In this document: one piece after another, positions 1 through 11,928 of the stretch
How the letters are laid out: each line of letters starts with the position of its first letter
How positions within the stretch are numbered: the first letter of the stretch is position 1
NCBI RefSeq assembly: GCF_003751505.1
Contig: NZ_RJVB01000009.1
Span: 62,001 to 126,000 of the forward strand
Direction: 5' to 3'
DNA length: 64,000 bases
From: Erwinia sp. JUb26
GTDB lineage: Bacteria; Pseudomonadota; Gammaproteobacteria; Enterobacterales; Enterobacteriaceae
Made by a program: the position numbers and the translations under genes
The notes under the pieces: generated by a model
The model's database searches: none
What the model was told of the DNA's origin: nothing
The model's input: only the letters and a program-made list of their open reading frames with translations

Positions 1-185
1 AGTTCCTGTACAAAAAACACGGCTTTTCATTGCACAAATTTGCCGCAGCGCTTCCAGCTTAAAGAGAAATGCCCCCTCGCCGCTCGCTTACTGTTGTTGC
101 GTTGGGGGGGGATCAGCTATGCTATGCGGATCTTAATGAAATCAGAAATAAGCTTCGCGCTATTCAAAAAGGACCACTGGCAGCC

Positions 186-2768
186 ATGCAAGAGCAATAC
201 CGCCCGGAAGAGATAGAATCCCACGTTCAGAAATACTGGGATGAGAAGCAAACGTTCAAAGTGACCGAAGAGGAAGGTAAAGAGAAGTATTACTGCCTCT
301 CAATGCTGCCCTATCCTTCCGGCCGCCTACATATGGGCCACGTGCGCAATTACACCATCGGGGATGTGATTTCACGCTACCAGCGCATGCTGGGCAAAAA
401 CGTGCTGCAGCCTATCGGCTGGGATGCATTCGGTCTCCCTGCGGAAGGCGCAGCGGTTAAAAACAATACCGCACCTGCCCCGTGGACCTATTCCAACATC
501 GATTACATGAAGAACCAGCTGAAGCTGCTGGGCTTTGGTTACGACTGGAGTCGCGAACTGGCGACCTGTCAGCCTGAGTACTACCGCTGGGAACAGTGGT
601 TCTTCACCAAGCTGTACGAAAAAGGCCTGGTCTATAAAAAGACTTCGGCGGTGAACTGGTGCCCGAACGATATGACCGTTCTGGCTAACGAGCAGGTGAT
701 CGACGGCTGCTGCTGGCGCTGCGACACCAAGGTTGAGCGTAAAGAAATCCCGCAGTGGTTTGTGAAAATCACCGCCTACGCCGACGAACTGCTGAACGAC
801 CTCGACACGCTGGAAAGCTGGCCTGAGCAGGTTAAAACTATGCAGCGTAACTGGATTGGCCGCTCCGAAGGGGTGGAAATCGAGTTTAACGTTGCCGATA
901 GCGAAGAGAAGCTCAGCGTTTATACCACCCGTCCTGATACGTTTATGGGCGTGACCTACCTGGCCGTGGCTGCAGGCCATCCGCTGGCGGCGGCCGCGGC
1001 GGCGTCAAACCCGGCGCTGGCTGACTTTATCGCTGAATGCCGTAATACCAAGGTTGCCGAAGCAGAAATGGCCACCATGGAGAAAAAAGGCATGGCCACC
1101 GGCCGCTTTGCGATCCATCCACTGACCGGTGAGCAGGTTCCGGTATGGGTAGCGAACTTCGTGCTGATGGAATACGGCACCGGCGCGGTGATGGCAGTGC
1201 CTGGTCACGACCAGCGCGACTGGGAATTTGCTACCAAATACGATCTGACCGTTAAGCCGGTTATCCTGGCCGCAGACGGCACGCCGCCGGATCTGAGCGC
1301 CGCAGCGATGACCGAAAAAGGCACGCTGTTTAATTCCGGTGAGTTTGACGGTCTGTCGTTTGAAGACGGCTTCAACGCTATTGCCAACAAGCTGGCAGAG
1401 AAAGGCGTCGGCGAGCGTAAAGTGAACTACCGTCTGCGCGACTGGGGCGTTTCCCGTCAGCGTTACTGGGGTGCACCAATCCCGATGGTCACGCTGGAAG
1501 ACGGTACCGTGATGCCAACGCCGGAAGATCAGCTGCCGGTTATCCTGCCGGAAGACGTGGTGATGGATGGCATTACCAGCCCGATTAAAGCCGATCCTGA
1601 GTGGGCGAAAACCACGGTTAACGGCCAGCCAGCGCTGCGCGAAACCGATACCTTCGACACCTTCATGGAATCGTCATGGTACTACGCGCGCTACACCTGC
1701 CCGGACTATGATAAAGGCATGCTGGACCCGGCTGCGGCCAACTACTGGCTGCCGGTCGATCAGTACGTCGGCGGTATTGAGCACGCGATCATGCACCTGC
1801 TTTATTTCCGCTTCTTCCACAAACTGCTGCGCGATGCGGGCCTGGTGACGTCTGACGAGCCGGCTAAACGCCTGCTGTGCCAGGGAATGGTGCTGGCCGA
1901 TGCCTTCTACTACATCGGCAACAACGGCGAACGTAACTGGGTTTCTCCGGTTGATGTGACCGTTGAACGTGACGAGAAAGGCCGCATCACCAAAGCATCG
2001 GATGCCTCCGGTCGCGAAGTGGTCTACGCCGGCATGAGCAAAATGTCGAAGTCAAAAAACAACGGCATCGACCCGCAGGTGATGGTTGAACGCTACGGTG
2101 CGGATACCGTTCGCCTGTTTATGATGTTTGCTTCCCCGGTGGATATGACCCTGGAATGGCAGGAATCCGGCGTTGAAGGGGCGAACCGCTTCCTGAAGCG
2201 CGTCTGGAAACTGGCCTTCGAGCACAGTGAAAAAGGCGCAACCGAAGCGCTGGATGTTGCCGCACTGAGTGACGAGCAGAAGTCGCTGCGTCGTGACCTG
2301 CACAAAACCATCAGCAAAGTCAGCGATGATATTGGTCGTCGTCAGACCTTCAACACCGCTATTGCCGCGATTATGGAGTTGATGAACAAACTGCTCCGTG
2401 CGCCGCAGGAAACCGCTCAGGACCGCGCGCTGATGCAGGAAGCGCTGCTGGCCGTTGTTCGTATGCTGTATCCGTTCACCCCGCACGCCAGCTTCGAACT
2501 GTGGCAGGCGTTGGGCGGCGAAGGCGAAGTGGATAACGCCCCGTGGCCACAGGCTGATGAGTCAGCGATGGTTGAAGATTCCCTGCTGGTGGTGGTTCAG
2601 GTTAACGGCAAAGTTCGCGGTAAAATTACCGTTGCAGCAGACGCGACTCAGGAGCAGGTGCAGGCTCGTGCGGCACAGGAGCATCTGGTGGCGAAATATC
2701 TCGACGGCGTTACCATTCGTAAAGTCATTTACGTCCCGGGTAAACTGCTTAACCTGGTTGTGGGTTGA
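186..2768 (+). CDS. leuS: Leucyl-tRNA synthetase
   Basis: Class I aminoacyl-tRNA synthetase that charges tRNA-Leu in the cytoplasm. The HIGH-type motif (HMGH) lies near residues 49-52, the CP1 editing domain follows, and KMSKS is near residue 620. From the ATG at 186 the protein has 860 residues, the E. coli LeuS length, and begins [12 protein letters not shown] as in enterobacterial LeuS. The frame is open back to 69, but the extra 39 residues look like leader sequence. The stop TGA sits just ahead of lptE, so the two are probably cotranscribed. The 185 bases before the start hold no gene and should contain the promoter. Confidence 0.97.
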   Translation: MQEQYRPEEIESHVQKYWDEKQTFKVTEEEGKEKYYCLSMLPYPSGRLHMGHVRNYTIGDVISRYQRMLGKNVLQPIGWDAFGLPAEGAAVKNNTAPAPWTYSNIDYMKNQLKLLGFGYDWSRELATCQPEYYRWEQWFFTKLYEKGLVYKKTSAVNWCPNDMTVLANEQVIDGCCWRCDTKVERKEIPQWFVKITAYADELLNDLDTLESWPEQVKTMQRNWIGRSEGVEIEFNVADSEEKLSVYTTRPDTFMGVTYLAVAAGHPLAAAAAASNPALADFIAECRNTKVAEAEMATMEKKGMATGRFAIHPLTGEQVPVWVANFVLMEYGTGAVMAVPGHDQRDWEFATKYDLTVKPVILAADGTPPDLSAAAMTEKGTLFNSGEFDGLSFEDGFNAIANKLAEKGVGERKVNYRLRDWGVSRQRYWGAPIPMVTLEDGTVMPTPEDQLPVILPEDVVMDGITSPIKADPEWAKTTVNGQPALRETDTFDTFMESSWYYARYTCPDYDKGMLDPAAANYWLPVDQYVGGIEHAIMHLLYFRFFHKLLRDAGLVTSDEPAKRLLCQGMVLADAFYYIGNNGERNWVSPVDVTVERDEKGRITKASDASGREVVYAGMSKMSKSKNNGIDPQVMVERYGADTVRLFMMFASPVDMTLEWQESGVEGANRFLKRVWKLAFEHSEKGATEALDVAALSDEQKSLRRDLHKTISKVSDDIGRRQTFNTAIAAIMELMNKLLRAPQETAQDRALMQEALLAVVRMLYPFTPHASFELWQALGGEGEVDNAPWPQADESAMVEDSLLVVVQVNGKVRGKITVAADATQEQVQARAAQEHLVAKYLDGVTIRKVIYVPGKLLNLVVG

Positions 2769-2782
2769 TGTCAGGAGGAATT

Positions 2783-3379
2783 GTGCGACATCCGATAGTC
2801 TCTCTGCTTGTTGGCCTGGCGGTGTTGATCACCGCCGGCTGTGGCTACCATCTGCGCGGCACAACGTCTGTGCCCACGGAGATGAAAACGCTGGTGCTGG
2901 ATACGTCAGATCCCTATGGTCCTCTGGCACGTTCAGTGCGTGAACAGCTGCGCCTGAATGATGTGAAGATTCTGGATAGCACGGATAAAAATACCGAGGT
3001 GCCGTCGCTGCGACTTCAGGGCGAGCGCATCAACCGTGATACCGCGTCGATCTTCCAGGATGGTAAAACTGCCGAATACTCGATGATGATGATCGTGAGC
3101 GCTCAGGTGCTGGTACCAAATAAAGGTATCTACCCGATTAGCACGACCGTTTATCGTTCATTCTTTGATAACCCGCTGGCCGCACTGGCTAAAGATTCTG
3201 AACAGCAGATTATCATTAGTGAAATGCGTACTCAGGCATCTCAGCAGCTGGTTCGTAAACTGCTGACGGTGCATGCGGCAGAGAATGATTCATCGATCAA
3301 TACGCTGGATCACACGCCTTCTTCAGTCGATCACCTGCGTTCAGACAACGCAGTGTCGGACGATTCCTACACCCGATGA
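2783..3379 (+). CDS. lptE: LPS-assembly lipoprotein LptE
   Basis: Outer-membrane lipoprotein that plugs the LptD barrel and helps insert lipopolysaccharide into the outer leaflet. The N-terminus is a lipoprotein signal with lipobox ITAGC (Cys20), followed by GYHLRG as in the family. I chose the GTG start at 2783 because AGGAGG lies at 2773-2778 and the E. coli gene also uses GTG; an ATG at 2768 overlapping the leuS stop is the alternative. The product is 198 residues, with a low-complexity polar tail typical of LptE. The end overlaps holA by 4 bases. Confidence 0.94.
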   Translation: MRHPIVSLLVGLAVLITAGCGYHLRGTTSVPTEMKTLVLDTSDPYGPLARSVREQLRLNDVKILDSTDKNTEVPSLRLQGERINRDTASIFQDGKTAEYSMMMIVSAQVLVPNKGIYPISTTVYRSFFDNPLAALAKDSEQQIIISEMRTQASQQLVRKLLTVHAAENDSSINTLDHTPSSVDHLRSDNAVSDDSYTR

Positions 3380-4407
3380 TCAGGATTTACCCTGAACAGC
3401 TAGGCGCGCAGCTCCGTGAGGGGCTGCGCGCCTGCTACTTATTAAGCGGTAACGAGCCGCTGCTGCTACAGGAATCACAGGATGCTATCCGCGATGCCGC
3501 ACAGCAGCAGGGCTTTACCGAACATCATAGTGCCACGCTGGATGCCAGCACCGACTGGCCGTCCGTTTTCGCGCTCTGCCAGGAACTCAGCCTGTTTTCT
3601 ACACGTCAGACGCTGCTGCTGATCCTGCCGGAGAATGGCCCTAACGCGGCGATGAACGAGCAGCTGCTGACGCTCTCGGGCCTGCTGCACAGCGATATTC
3701 TGCTGATTCTTCGCGCGGCTAAACTGACCAAGGCTCAGGAAAACAGCGCCTGGTACAAGGCGTTGAGCAACCAGGGTGCCACTATCCCCTGCCAGACACC
3801 GGAGCAGGCACAGCTGCCTCGCTGGGTCAGCGCGCGGGCGAAAAAAATGCAGCTCACCTTAGACGATGCCGCTAGCCAGCTACTGTGCTACTGCTATGAA
3901 GGCAATCTGCTGGCGCTTTCACAGGCGCTTGAGCGGCTGTCGCTTCTGTGGCCGGATGGTAAGCTGACGCTGCCTCGCGTTGAGCAGGCGGTCAGCGACT
4001 CGGCACATTTCACCCCGTATCACTGGGTTGACGCTCTGCTGGCCGGAAAAAGTAAGCGCGCACTCCACATTTTGCGTCAGATGCGCAATGAAGATAGCGA
4101 ACCGGTGATCCTGCTGCGCACCCTGCAGCGCGATCTGCTGCTGCTGGCGACGCTTAAGCGTCAGATGACCCACACGCCGATGCGCACGCTGTTCGATCAG
4201 CACCGCGTGTGGCAAAACCGCCGAACGCTGTTCAGCGAGGCGCTACAGCGCCTATCATCCTCGACCCTGGCTCAGGGCATTCATCTGCTGGCGCGCATTG
4301 AGCTGACGCTAAAGCAGGATTACGGCCAGTCCGTGTGGTCTGAACTGGAAACGCTGGCGCTGCTGCTTTGCCATCCGGCTTTCCCGACGAGCTTCTGCGA
4401 TGCCTGA
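3376..4407 (+). CDS. holA: DNA polymerase III delta subunit
   Basis: Delta subunit of the clamp-loader complex, the wrench that opens the beta sliding clamp during replication. Its 343 residues equal E. coli HolA, with colinear conserved blocks such as LLLQESQDA near the N-terminus, [25 protein letters not shown] written here only in part ([11 protein letters not shown]) mid-protein, and [12 protein letters not shown] near the end. It overlaps lptE by 4 bases and nadD by 8 bases, the usual enterobacterial lptE-holA-nadD arrangement, which implies translational coupling. Confidence 0.96.
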   Translation: MIRIYPEQLGAQLREGLRACYLLSGNEPLLLQESQDAIRDAAQQQGFTEHHSATLDASTDWPSVFALCQELSLFSTRQTLLLILPENGPNAAMNEQLLTLSGLLHSDILLILRAAKLTKAQENSAWYKALSNQGATIPCQTPEQAQLPRWVSARAKKMQLTLDDAASQLLCYCYEGNLLALSQALERLSLLWPDGKLTLPRVEQAVSDSAHFTPYHWVDALLAGKSKRALHILRQMRNEDSEPVILLRTLQRDLLLLATLKRQMTHTPMRTLFDQHRVWQNRRTLFSEALQRLSSSTLAQGIHLLARIELTLKQDYGQSVWSELETLALLLCHPAFPTSFCDA

Positions 4408-5080
4408 TCAATCCCAGCTTCATGCCCTGTATGGCGGTACGTTCGACCCGATTCACTATGGTCACCTGAAACCCGTTGAAGCTCTGGCGACGCTCGCCGG
4501 GCTGCATAACGTCACGCTGCTGCCCAATAACGTGCCGCCCCATCGCCCGCAGCCGGAAGCGACTCCGTCACAGCGGATCGAGATGGTCAGGCTGGCGATT
4601 GCGGGGAATCCGTTGTTTAGTCTCGATCTGCGGGAAATGCAGCGCGACACGCCTTCATTTACCATTGAGACGCTGGCCGAACTGCGGCAGGAGCGCGGGG
4701 CGAGTCAGCCGCTGGCGTTTATTATCGGTCAGGATTCACTGCTCACCCTGCACAAGTGGCACCGCTGGCAGGATTTGCTGTCGCTGTGCCACCTGCTGGT
4801 GTGCCAGCGCCCGGGATACAGCAGGGAAATGACCACGCCGGAACATCAGCAGTGGCTCGATCACCATTTGGCAAAACGGCCGGAAGAGCTGCATCAGCAG
4901 CCTGCTGGTAAAGTTTTTCTTGCCGATACGCCGCTGGTCTCGATCTCTGCGACCGAGATCCGCGACCGCCTCCATCAGGGACGCCCTGATGCCGACCTGC
5001 TACCGCCGCCGGTCAGTGAATTTATCGTGCGCGAGGGTTTATATCGGAACCCGAATCCGCATGCTATACTGCGCCGCTAA
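4400..5080 (+). CDS. nadD: Nicotinate-mononucleotide adenylyltransferase
   Basis: Adenylylates nicotinate mononucleotide to deamido-NAD in NAD synthesis. The nucleotidyltransferase motif [12 protein letters not shown] is at residues 13-24, and [10 protein letters not shown] near residue 185 matches the C-terminal ISSTxIR motif. At 226 residues it is slightly longer than E. coli NadD (213). In E. coli cobC follows, but here rsfS starts 48 bases downstream with no room for a gene, so cobC is missing from this position. Confidence 0.95.
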   Translation: MPDQSQLHALYGGTFDPIHYGHLKPVEALATLAGLHNVTLLPNNVPPHRPQPEATPSQRIEMVRLAIAGNPLFSLDLREMQRDTPSFTIETLAELRQERGASQPLAFIIGQDSLLTLHKWHRWQDLLSLCHLLVCQRPGYSREMTTPEHQQWLDHHLAKRPEELHQQPAGKVFLADTPLVSISATEIRDRLHQGRPDADLLPPPVSEFIVREGLYRNPNPHAILRR

Positions 5081-5128
5081 TTTTTTGGGCATCAGCCCGA
5101 CCCGAACTCAATCCCAAGGGGGAACCTT

Positions 5129-5446
5129 TTGCAAGGTAAAGCACTCCAAGACTTCGTCATTGATAAAATCGACGATCTGAAAGGCCAGGACATCATTGCT
5201 ATCGACGTCCAGGGCAAATCCAGCATCACCGACTGCATGGTGATCTGCACCGGTACCTCAACCCGCCACGTGGTTTCCATTGCTGAACACGTTGTGCAGG
5301 AAGCTCGCCTGGCAGGTCTGCGTCCGTTCAGCGTAGATGGCCGCGCCGCTGCCGACTGGGTCGTTGTCGATCTGGGTGAAATCATTGTTCACGTTATGCA
5401 GGAAGAGAGCCGCAAGCTCTACGAACTGGAAAAGCTCTGGAGTTAA
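5129..5446 (+). CDS. rsfS: Ribosomal silencing factor RsfS
   Basis: RsfS binds ribosomal protein L14 and blocks joining of the ribosomal subunits in stationary phase or starvation. The 105 residues match the family length, starting [17 protein letters not shown] and ending YELEKLWS as in E. coli RsfS. The start codon is TTG, also used in E. coli, behind AAGGGGGA at 5116-5123. rlmH follows after 3 bases, the standard rsfS-rlmH pair. Confidence 0.95.
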   Translation: MQGKALQDFVIDKIDDLKGQDIIAIDVQGKSSITDCMVICTGTSTRHVVSIAEHVVQEARLAGLRPFSVDGRAAADWVVVDLGEIIVHVMQEESRKLYELEKLWS

Positions 5447-5449
5447 GTC

Positions 5450-5920
5450 GTGAAGCTGCAGCTGGTTGCCGTCGGCACAAAAATGCCCGACTGGGTACAG
5501 ACTGGATTTATGGAATATCTGCGGCGCTTTCCGAAGGATATGCCGTTTGAACTGGTCGAGGTTCCTGCCGGGAAGCGCGGTAAAAATGCCGACATTAAAC
5601 GTATTCTGGAAAAAGAAGGCGAAATGATGCTGGCCGCGACCGGTAAAGGCAACCGCATCGTGACGCTGGATATACCCGGCCAGCCGTGGGAAACCCCACA
5701 GCTTGCCAGCCAGCTGGAACGCTGGAAGCAGGACGGACGTGATGTCAGCCTGCTGATCGGCGGCCCGGAGGGCCTGTCACCCGCCTGCAAGGCCGCGGCG
5801 GAACAAAGCTGGTCACTCTCGGCGCTGACCCTGCCCCATCCGCTGGTACGCGTTTTGGTTGCAGAGAGTTTGTATCGTGCATGGAGCATTACTGCGAACC
5901 ACCCCTATCATCGTGAATAA
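5450..5920 (+). CDS. rlmH: 23S rRNA pseudouridine-1915 N3-methyltransferase
   Basis: SPOUT-class methyltransferase that modifies pseudouridine 1915 in helix 69 of 23S rRNA. The 156-residue product is almost identical to E. coli RlmH (155), including the knotted SAM-binding part [13 protein letters not shown] and the end [11 protein letters not shown]. It starts at GTG 5450, three bases after rsfS. mrdA follows after 32 bases. Confidence 0.96.
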   Translation: MKLQLVAVGTKMPDWVQTGFMEYLRRFPKDMPFELVEVPAGKRGKNADIKRILEKEGEMMLAATGKGNRIVTLDIPGQPWETPQLASQLERWKQDGRDVSLLIGGPEGLSPACKAAAEQSWSLSALTLPHPLVRVLVAESLYRAWSITANHPYHRE

Positions 5921-5952
5921 CGACCAGGGTTAACCGGACAAACAAGCAGCGG

Positions 5953-7857
5953 ATGAAATTACAACGTAACTCCTTTCGTGACTACACCGCCGAGCAGACG
6001 CTGTTTGTTCGTCGGGCGCTTATCGCATTTTTGGGCATTCTTGTGCTCTCCGGTGTGCTGGTGGTCAACCTTTACCACCTGCAAATCGTCCGCTTTGAAG
6101 ATTACAGCACCCGCTCCAACGAAAACCGCATCAAGCTGGTCCCGGTTGCGCCGAGCCGCGGCATCATCTATGACCGAAACGGTATTCCGCTGGCGTTGAA
6201 CCGCACCATTTATCAAATAGAACTGGTGCCGGAAAAGGTCGATAACCTGCAGGAAACGCTACAGGCGCTGAAACCCATCGTTGACCTGACCGACGAAGAT
6301 ATCGAAGCTTTCCAGAAAGAGCGGAAACGCTCGCGACGCTTTACCTCTATCGCGGTGAAAACCGGGCTGAACGATGTCCAGGTGGCGCGATTTGCCGTCA
6401 ACCAGTACCGCTTCCCCGGCGTTGAAGTCAAAGGCTATCAGCGCCGCTACTATCCTTACGGCTCTGCGCTAACCCACGTGCTCGGCTACGTCTCCAAGAT
6501 CAACGATCGCGACGTCGAGCGCCTGGATAAAGAAGGCAAATGGCCAAACTACGCCGCCACCCACGATATCGGCAAGTTAGGCATTGAACGCTATTACGAA
6601 GACGTCCTGCACGGAAAAACCGGCTACGAAGAGGTGGAAGTTAACAACCGTGGCCGGGTGATCCGCCAGCTGCATGAGCAGTCTCCGCAGGCAGGGCGCG
6701 ATATCCATCTGACCATCGACCTCAAGCTGCAGCAGTATATTGAAACGCTGCTGGCGGGAAGCCGCGCGGCGGTCGTGGTGTCCGATCCGCGTAACGGAGA
6801 GCTGCTGGCGATGGTTTCCATGCCGAGCTACGATCCGAATCTGTTTGTCGACGGCATCTCCAGCAAGGACTACAACGGCCTGCTGCATGATGAAAACCGC
6901 CCGCTGATTAACCGTGCTACTCAGGGTGCTTATCCACCGGCGTCCACGGTGAAACCGTATATTGCCGTTTCCGCCCTGACGGCAGGCGTGATTACCCGCA
7001 ACACCAGCCTGTTTGACCCCGGCTGGTGGCAGCTGCCGGGCTCTGAAAAACGCTTCCGCGACTGGAAGCGCTGGGGACACGGCCGCCTGAACGTCACCAA
7101 GTCTCTGGAGGAGTCGGCGGATACCTTCTTCTATCAGGTGGCTTACGATATGGGCATTGACCGTCTGAGCGAATGGATGAGCAAATTCGGCTACGGTCAT
7201 CTGAGCGGTATCGACCTGGTGGAAGAGACGCCGGGCAACATGCCAACCCGCGACTGGAAAATGAAGCGCTTCAAAAAGCCGTGGTATCAGGGTGACACCA
7301 TCCCGGTGGGGATCGGCCAGGGCTACTGGACCGCAACGCCGGTGCAGATGAATAAGGCACTGATGATCCTGATTAATGACGGGGTGATCAAAACGCCGCA
7401 TCTGATGATGGATACCATGCAGGGCGAGGCGAAAATTCCGTGGCGTCAACCCGCTGCCGCGCCGATCGCCGATATTCATACCGGCTACTGGGAAATTGCC
7501 AAAGACGGGATGTACGGCGTGGCCAATCGTCCAAACGGCACCGCGCGCAAAAGCTTTGCAGATGCGCCGTATAAAATCGCCGCGAAATCAGGTACGGCAC
7601 AGGTATTCGGCCTGAAGGCCAATGAAACGTATAACGCCCATAAGCTGACCGAGCGTCTGCGCGACCACAAGCTGATGACCGCCTTTGCACCTTACGATCA
7701 TCCACGCGTTGCGGTAGCGATGATCCTGGAGAACGGCGGTGCGGGCCCGGCCGTCGGCACCATCATGCGCCAGATCCTCGACCATATTATTTTGGGCGAC
7801 AACAATACCAACCTGCCCGACGCTGCGCCTGTGCCGCCGGGCTATGAAGGTGAATAA
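5953..7857 (+). CDS. mrdA: Peptidoglycan transpeptidase PBP2
   Basis: Class B penicillin-binding protein of the rod (elongasome) complex; it cross-links lateral-wall peptidoglycan on the periplasmic side of the inner membrane. One N-terminal membrane anchor lies at about residues 20-42, followed by the dimerisation domain and the transpeptidase domain. The catalytic motif STVK has its serine near residue 331, SAD is the second motif and KSGTAQ the third. Its 634 residues compare with 633 in E. coli. rodA follows after 5 bases. Confidence 0.97.
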   Translation: MKLQRNSFRDYTAEQTLFVRRALIAFLGILVLSGVLVVNLYHLQIVRFEDYSTRSNENRIKLVPVAPSRGIIYDRNGIPLALNRTIYQIELVPEKVDNLQETLQALKPIVDLTDEDIEAFQKERKRSRRFTSIAVKTGLNDVQVARFAVNQYRFPGVEVKGYQRRYYPYGSALTHVLGYVSKINDRDVERLDKEGKWPNYAATHDIGKLGIERYYEDVLHGKTGYEEVEVNNRGRVIRQLHEQSPQAGRDIHLTIDLKLQQYIETLLAGSRAAVVVSDPRNGELLAMVSMPSYDPNLFVDGISSKDYNGLLHDENRPLINRATQGAYPPASTVKPYIAVSALTAGVITRNTSLFDPGWWQLPGSEKRFRDWKRWGHGRLNVTKSLEESADTFFYQVAYDMGIDRLSEWMSKFGYGHLSGIDLVEETPGNMPTRDWKMKRFKKPWYQGDTIPVGIGQGYWTATPVQMNKALMILINDGVIKTPHLMMDTMQGEAKIPWRQPAAAPIADIHTGYWEIAKDGMYGVANRPNGTARKSFADAPYKIAAKSGTAQVFGLKANETYNAHKLTERLRDHKLMTAFAPYDHPRVAVAMILENGGAGPAVGTIMRQILDHIILGDNNTNLPDAAPVPPGYEGE

Positions 7858-7862
7858 CCGGT

Positions 7863-8975
7863 ATGAATGATAGCCGTCAGAAACGGTCAATCTGGACCCG
7901 AATCCATATTGACCCAACATTTTGTCTGATTATCCTCGCGCTGCTGATTTACAGCGCGTTGGTCATGTGGAGCGCCAGCGGTCAGGATCCGGGCATGATG
8001 GAGCGCAAAATTGGCCAGATTGCCATGGGTATTCTGGTGATGCTGGTGATGGCGCAGGTCCCGCCTCGCGTCTATGAAGGCTGGGCCCCTTACCTGTACA
8101 TTGTCTGCGTGATCCTGCTGATAGCTGTGGATGCGTTCGGCCATATCAGTAAGGGCGCACAGCGGTGGCTGGACCTGGGCATTGTCCGTTTTCAGCCATC
8201 TGAAATAGCCAAAATTGCCGTACCGCTGATGGTAGCGCGGTTTATTAACCGTGACGTCTGCCCGCCCACGTTGAAAAATACCGCCATCGCGCTGGTGCTG
8301 ATTTTTATGCCCACGCTGCTGGTCGCCGCTCAACCTGATCTCGGGACATCGATTCTGATTGCCGCTTCCGGGCTGTTTGTGCTGTTCCTGTCCGGAATGA
8401 GCTGGCGGCTGATTGCCATTGCCGTGGTGCTGGTCGCCGCGTTTATTCCGGTACTGTGGTTCTTCCTGATGCATGACTATCAGCGCGACCGCGTCATGAT
8501 GCTACTGGATCCGGAAAGCGATCCGCTCGGTGCCGGCTATCATATTATTCAGTCTAAAATCGCCATTGGTTCCGGCGGCCTGCGCGGTAAAGGCTGGCTG
8601 CACGGTACGCAGTCGCAGCTGGAATTCTTGCCCGAACGCCATACCGACTTTATTTTTGCCGTACTGGCAGAAGAACTGGGGCTGGTGGGCGTGCTGGTCC
8701 TGCTTATACTCTACGTGCTGCTGATCATGCGCGGGCTGATGATGGCCGCCCGGGCGCAAACCACGTTTGGCCGCGTAATGGCAGGAGGATTAATGCTGAT
8801 CTTCTTTGTCTATGTTTTTGTTAATATTGGCATGGTCAGCGGTATTTTACCGGTGGTAGGGGTGCCGTTACCGCTGGTAAGCTACGGGGGATCGGCCCTG
8901 ATAGTCCTGATGGCCGGGTTTGGGATCATTATGTCGATTCACACCCATCGAAAACTGTTGTCGAAGAGCGTTTAA
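7863..8975 (+). CDS. mrdB: Rod-shape SEDS glycosyltransferase RodA
   Basis: SEDS-family polytopic membrane protein that polymerises lipid II glycan strands together with PBP2. The 370 residues match E. coli RodA, with about ten hydrophobic segments and the SEDS features [26 protein letters not shown] and [14 protein letters not shown]. It lies between mrdA and rlpA with tight spacing (5 and 11 bases), so it belongs to the rsfS-rlmH-mrdAB-rlpA transcription unit. Confidence 0.97.
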   Translation: MNDSRQKRSIWTRIHIDPTFCLIILALLIYSALVMWSASGQDPGMMERKIGQIAMGILVMLVMAQVPPRVYEGWAPYLYIVCVILLIAVDAFGHISKGAQRWLDLGIVRFQPSEIAKIAVPLMVARFINRDVCPPTLKNTAIALVLIFMPTLLVAAQPDLGTSILIAASGLFVLFLSGMSWRLIAIAVVLVAAFIPVLWFFLMHDYQRDRVMMLLDPESDPLGAGYHIIQSKIAIGSGGLRGKGWLHGTQSQLEFLPERHTDFIFAVLAEELGLVGVLVLLILYVLLIMRGLMMAARAQTTFGRVMAGGLMLIFFVYVFVNIGMVSGILPVVGVPLPLVSYGGSALIVLMAGFGIIMSIHTHRKLLSKSV

Positions 8976-8986
8976 GAGGCATAGAC

Positions 8987-10111
8987 ATGCGTAAGGATTG
9001 GCTTTGGATTGCCCTGGCATCAGCCATGCTGGCAGCCTGTACCACTGATACAGAGCAGCAGGCTCCGGCCCCGCAGCAGCAGGCGTATAACGGCCCGGTG
9101 GTAGAAATTGGCGGAGCAGAACCGCGTTACGAACCGATTAATCCCGGTACCAGCCAGGATTACTCGGTGAATGGCAAAACCTATAAAGTCATCAAGGATC
9201 CCTCCAACTTCAGCCAGGTCGGTCTGGCTACCTCGTACGGGGAAGAAGTCGGTGGAAATCGCACGGCTATCGGTGAAGTATTTGACCCCAACGCGCTGAC
9301 CGCCGCGCATCCCACGCTGCCGCTGCCAAGCTACGTTCGCGTAACCAACCTGGCGAATGGCCGGATGATTGTGGTGCGCGTTAACGATCGCGGCCCGTAC
9401 ACGTCTGACCGGATTATCGACCTGTCACGCGCGGCGGCCGATCGGCTGAATACCTCGAATAATACCCGGGTTCGCCTCGACTATATTTCCGTGGCACCGG
9501 ACGGTTCGCTCTCAGGCCCGGGAACAATCGGTACCACGGTGGCAAAACAGAGCTATGCCCTGCCTGCCCGTCCGGAAATTGGTGCGGGCATGACCATGGG
9601 TGGCGGCGCAGCGATGTCACAGCCACAAGTTTATACTGCCCCTGCGGAACAGCCTGAACAGCAGAATATCCGCGCGGTGGACAACAGCACGTTGAGCAGC
9701 GATGACGGTATTGGCGCACCGGTTCGCAGCGGTGGTTTCCTCGGTGCCGCTCAGCCGTTACGCAACGGCGTGCTGGAAGGCAGCGAGCCGGTCAGCACGC
9801 CGGTCACCTCGTCAACGTCATCAGAGCCACCGGCGGTTGTTGCCGCTGCGGCGGCTTCGCAGCCCACTGCCGGCAGCGGAAATTACGTGGTGCAGGTCGG
9901 CGCACTGAGCGACGGCACCCGCGCACAGCAGCTGGCCAACAGCCTGGGCAAACAGTTTGGCGTTCGTGGCTCCGTTGACAGCCGCGGCAACGTTTATCGA
10001 GTCCAACTGGGCCGCTTCAGCTCCCGCCAGCAGGCCGCCGCATTGCAGCAGCGGCTGGCGAATGAAGCTAACCAGCAGTCGTTTATTACCGTCGCACCCA
10101 ATGCAATGTGA
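8987..10111 (+). CDS. rlpA: Septal/tip lipoprotein RlpA
   Basis: Outer-membrane lipoprotein with a double-psi beta-barrel (lytic-transglycosylase type) domain and a C-terminal SPOR domain that binds denuded glycan at septa. The lipobox LAAC places the modified Cys at residue 18. The barrel domain covers about residues 70-170 (ATSYGEEVGG, VRVNDRGPY). A Pro/Ser/Ala-rich linker follows and the SPOR repeat occupies about 295-370 (YVVQVGALSDG, YRVQLGRFSS). Length is 374 residues. Some relatives lack transglycosylase activity, so enzymatic function is not assured. Confidence 0.94.
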   Translation: MRKDWLWIALASAMLAACTTDTEQQAPAPQQQAYNGPVVEIGGAEPRYEPINPGTSQDYSVNGKTYKVIKDPSNFSQVGLATSYGEEVGGNRTAIGEVFDPNALTAAHPTLPLPSYVRVTNLANGRMIVVRVNDRGPYTSDRIIDLSRAAADRLNTSNNTRVRLDYISVAPDGSLSGPGTIGTTVAKQSYALPARPEIGAGMTMGGGAAMSQPQVYTAPAEQPEQQNIRAVDNSTLSSDDGIGAPVRSGGFLGAAQPLRNGVLEGSEPVSTPVTSSTSSEPPAVVAAAAASQPTAGSGNYVVQVGALSDGTRAQQLANSLGKQFGVRGSVDSRGNVYRVQLGRFSSRQQAAALQQRLANEANQQSFITVAPNAM

Positions 10112-10210
10112 TTCTGACCGGCCCGCCACAATTAGCGCGGGTCGCTGCCAGAGGATTTTGCTATAGTGAGTCACTTTTTTTAACTTAGCCAGGATGTTGT
10201 CGTTCTTAAC

Positions 10211-11422
10211 ATGAGCAATCTGACCCCTTCTCGACTGATCAAACGCCTGACGGTAGGATCGCTGATCGCCCTCAGCCTCAACGTTGTCGCCTATGCCGAT
10301 GATGTAAACATGAAAACTATGATCCCGGGCGTACCGGAAATTGATGCTGAAGCTTATGTCCTGATCGACTATAACTCCGGTAAAGTGCTGGCCGAGAAAA
10401 ATGCCGATACGCGTCGCGATCCCGCCAGCTTGACCAAAATGATGACCAGCTACGTTATCGGCCAGGCAGTTAAAGCCGGCAAAATCCATCAGGACGACAT
10501 CGTTACCGTCGGTAAAGACGCATGGGCGACCGGCAATCCGGTGTTCAAAGGCTCTTCGCTGATGTTCCTGAAGCCCGGTGACCGCGTGCCGGTTTCCCAG
10601 CTGACTCGCGGCATCGTGCTGCAGTCGGGTAATGACGCCTGTGTGGCAATGGCCGATTATGTCGCCGGCAGTCAGGATGCGTTCGTTGGCCTGATGAATA
10701 ACTACGTCAAGGCGCTCGGCCTGCAAAATACCCACTTCCAGACGGTGCACGGCCTGGATGCCGAAGGGCAGTACAGCTCTCCGCGCGATATGGCGCTGAT
10801 TGGCCGCGCGCTGATCCGTGATGTGCCGGACGAGTATGCGGTTTACCACGAGAAAGAATTCACCTTTAACAACATCCGCCAGATGAACCGTAACGGTCTG
10901 CTGTGGGATACCAGCCTTAACGTCGACGGCATCAAAACCGGCCATACCGATGCGGCAGGCTACAACCTGGTGGCTTCCGCGACCGAGGGTCAGATGCGTC
11001 TGATTTCTGCGGTGATGGGGGGGCGGACCTACAAAGGCCGTGAAACCGAAAGCAAGAAACTGCTGACCTGGGGCTTCCGCTTCTTTGAAACCGTCGCGCC
11101 GCTGAAGGCCGGGAAAGAGTTTGCCTCCGAGCCGGTTTGGTTTGGTAACAGCGATCGCGTACAGCTGGGCGTGGAAAAAGACGTCTATCTGACTATCCCA
11201 CGCGGCCGGATGAAAGATCTGAAAGCCAGCTACACCCTGACCAACACCGAGCTGCATGCCCCGTTGCAGAAAAATCAGGTTGTGGGCAGCATCAACTTCC
11301 AGCTGGATGGCAAAACCATTGAGCAACACCCGCTGGTGGTACTGAATGAAGTGCCGGAAGGTGGCTTCTTCGGCCGAATCGTGGACTACATCAAACTGAT
11401 GTTCCACCACTGGTTCGGTTAA
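10211..11422 (+). CDS. dacA: D-alanyl-D-alanine carboxypeptidase PBP5
   Basis: Periplasmic DD-carboxypeptidase that trims the terminal D-Ala from peptidoglycan pentapeptides and helps keep cell shape. It has a signal peptide ending near AYA-DDVN (residues 26-33), the active-site SLTK (Ser73 of the precursor), SGN and KTG motifs, and a C-terminal amphipathic anchor ([13 protein letters not shown]). Length is 403 residues, equal to E. coli PBP5. It sits 99 bases after rlpA, probably with its own promoter. Confidence 0.96.
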   Translation: MSNLTPSRLIKRLTVGSLIALSLNVVAYADDVNMKTMIPGVPEIDAEAYVLIDYNSGKVLAEKNADTRRDPASLTKMMTSYVIGQAVKAGKIHQDDIVTVGKDAWATGNPVFKGSSLMFLKPGDRVPVSQLTRGIVLQSGNDACVAMADYVAGSQDAFVGLMNNYVKALGLQNTHFQTVHGLDAEGQYSSPRDMALIGRALIRDVPDEYAVYHEKEFTFNNIRQMNRNGLLWDTSLNVDGIKTGHTDAAGYNLVASATEGQMRLISAVMGGRTYKGRETESKKLLTWGFRFFETVAPLKAGKEFASEPVWFGNSDRVQLGVEKDVYLTIPRGRMKDLKASYTLTNTELHAPLQKNQVVGSINFQLDGKTIEQHPLVVLNEVPEGGFFGRIVDYIKLMFHHWFG

Positions 11423-11436
11423 TTCAGCGCATTAAG

Positions 11437-11459
11437 GGGGCCGATCGCCGATCGGCCCC
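11437..11459 (+). terminator. Hairpin after dacA
   Basis: A perfect 10-bp stem (11437-11446 with 11450-11459) encloses a 3-base loop, 14 bases after the dacA stop. No T-run follows, so it may stabilise the 3' end or act with Rho rather than terminate on its own. Confidence 0.5.
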
Positions 11460-11580
11460 TGCGGAATAGCATTCTGGTTATTCGCCTGTCTCTTGAAATT
11501 ATCCCACAATATCCCCATATTGTTACTATCTGTGAACTCCCGCAGCGACGGGGTTCCTTGTATGTGTTACCGGAGTCCAT

Positions 11581-11844
11581 ATGAAAACCAACCTTAAAGA
11601 TTTGCTCGAATTCCCCACCTCGTTTACCTACAAAGTAATGGGGCTGGCACAGCCAGAGCTGGTCGATCAAGTGGTTGAGGTCGTGCAACGTCATGCGCCG
11701 GGCGACTACTCTCCGGACGTTAAGCCGAGCAGCAAAGGAAACTTCCATTCCGTTTCCATCACCATCACCGCCACGCACATCGAGCAGGTTGAAACGCTGT
11801 ACGAAGAGCTGGGTAAAATCGAAATTGTTCGGATGGTGCTGTAA
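11581..11844 (+). CDS. ybeD: YbeD family protein (DUF493)
   Basis: Small cytoplasmic protein of 87 residues, the length of E. coli YbeD. It has an ACT-like ferredoxin fold in the family. Its function is not established; it keeps a constant position between dacA and lipB. It begins [20 protein letters not shown] and ends [13 protein letters not shown], as in other enterobacteria. The ATG at 11581 follows a CCGGAG ribosome site. Confidence 0.93.
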   Translation: MKTNLKDLLEFPTSFTYKVMGLAQPELVDQVVEVVQRHAPGDYSPDVKPSSKGNFHSVSITITATHIEQVETLYEELGKIEIVRMVL

Positions 11845-11928
11845 CCCCATATCTGGTGCGGGCATACTAGTTCTTGCCCTGCACCAGCGCTATACTGCCC
11901 TCCTGCTTTTCTAACCGGATCGTGCGTT

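Noticed and set aside
69-185. N-terminal extension of leuS
   Set aside because: LeuS homologues start at the ATG at 186; the extension is not conserved in character and is probably the leader.
6577-7479. A 300-codon minus-strand frame opposite mrdA
   Set aside because: Shadow of the PBP2 transpeptidase coding sequence; no ribosome site or family features.
9821-11410. A 529-codon minus-strand frame opposite rlpA and dacA
   Set aside because: It is the antisense shadow of dacA, which has full catalytic motifs. The antisense product shows no recognisable domain.
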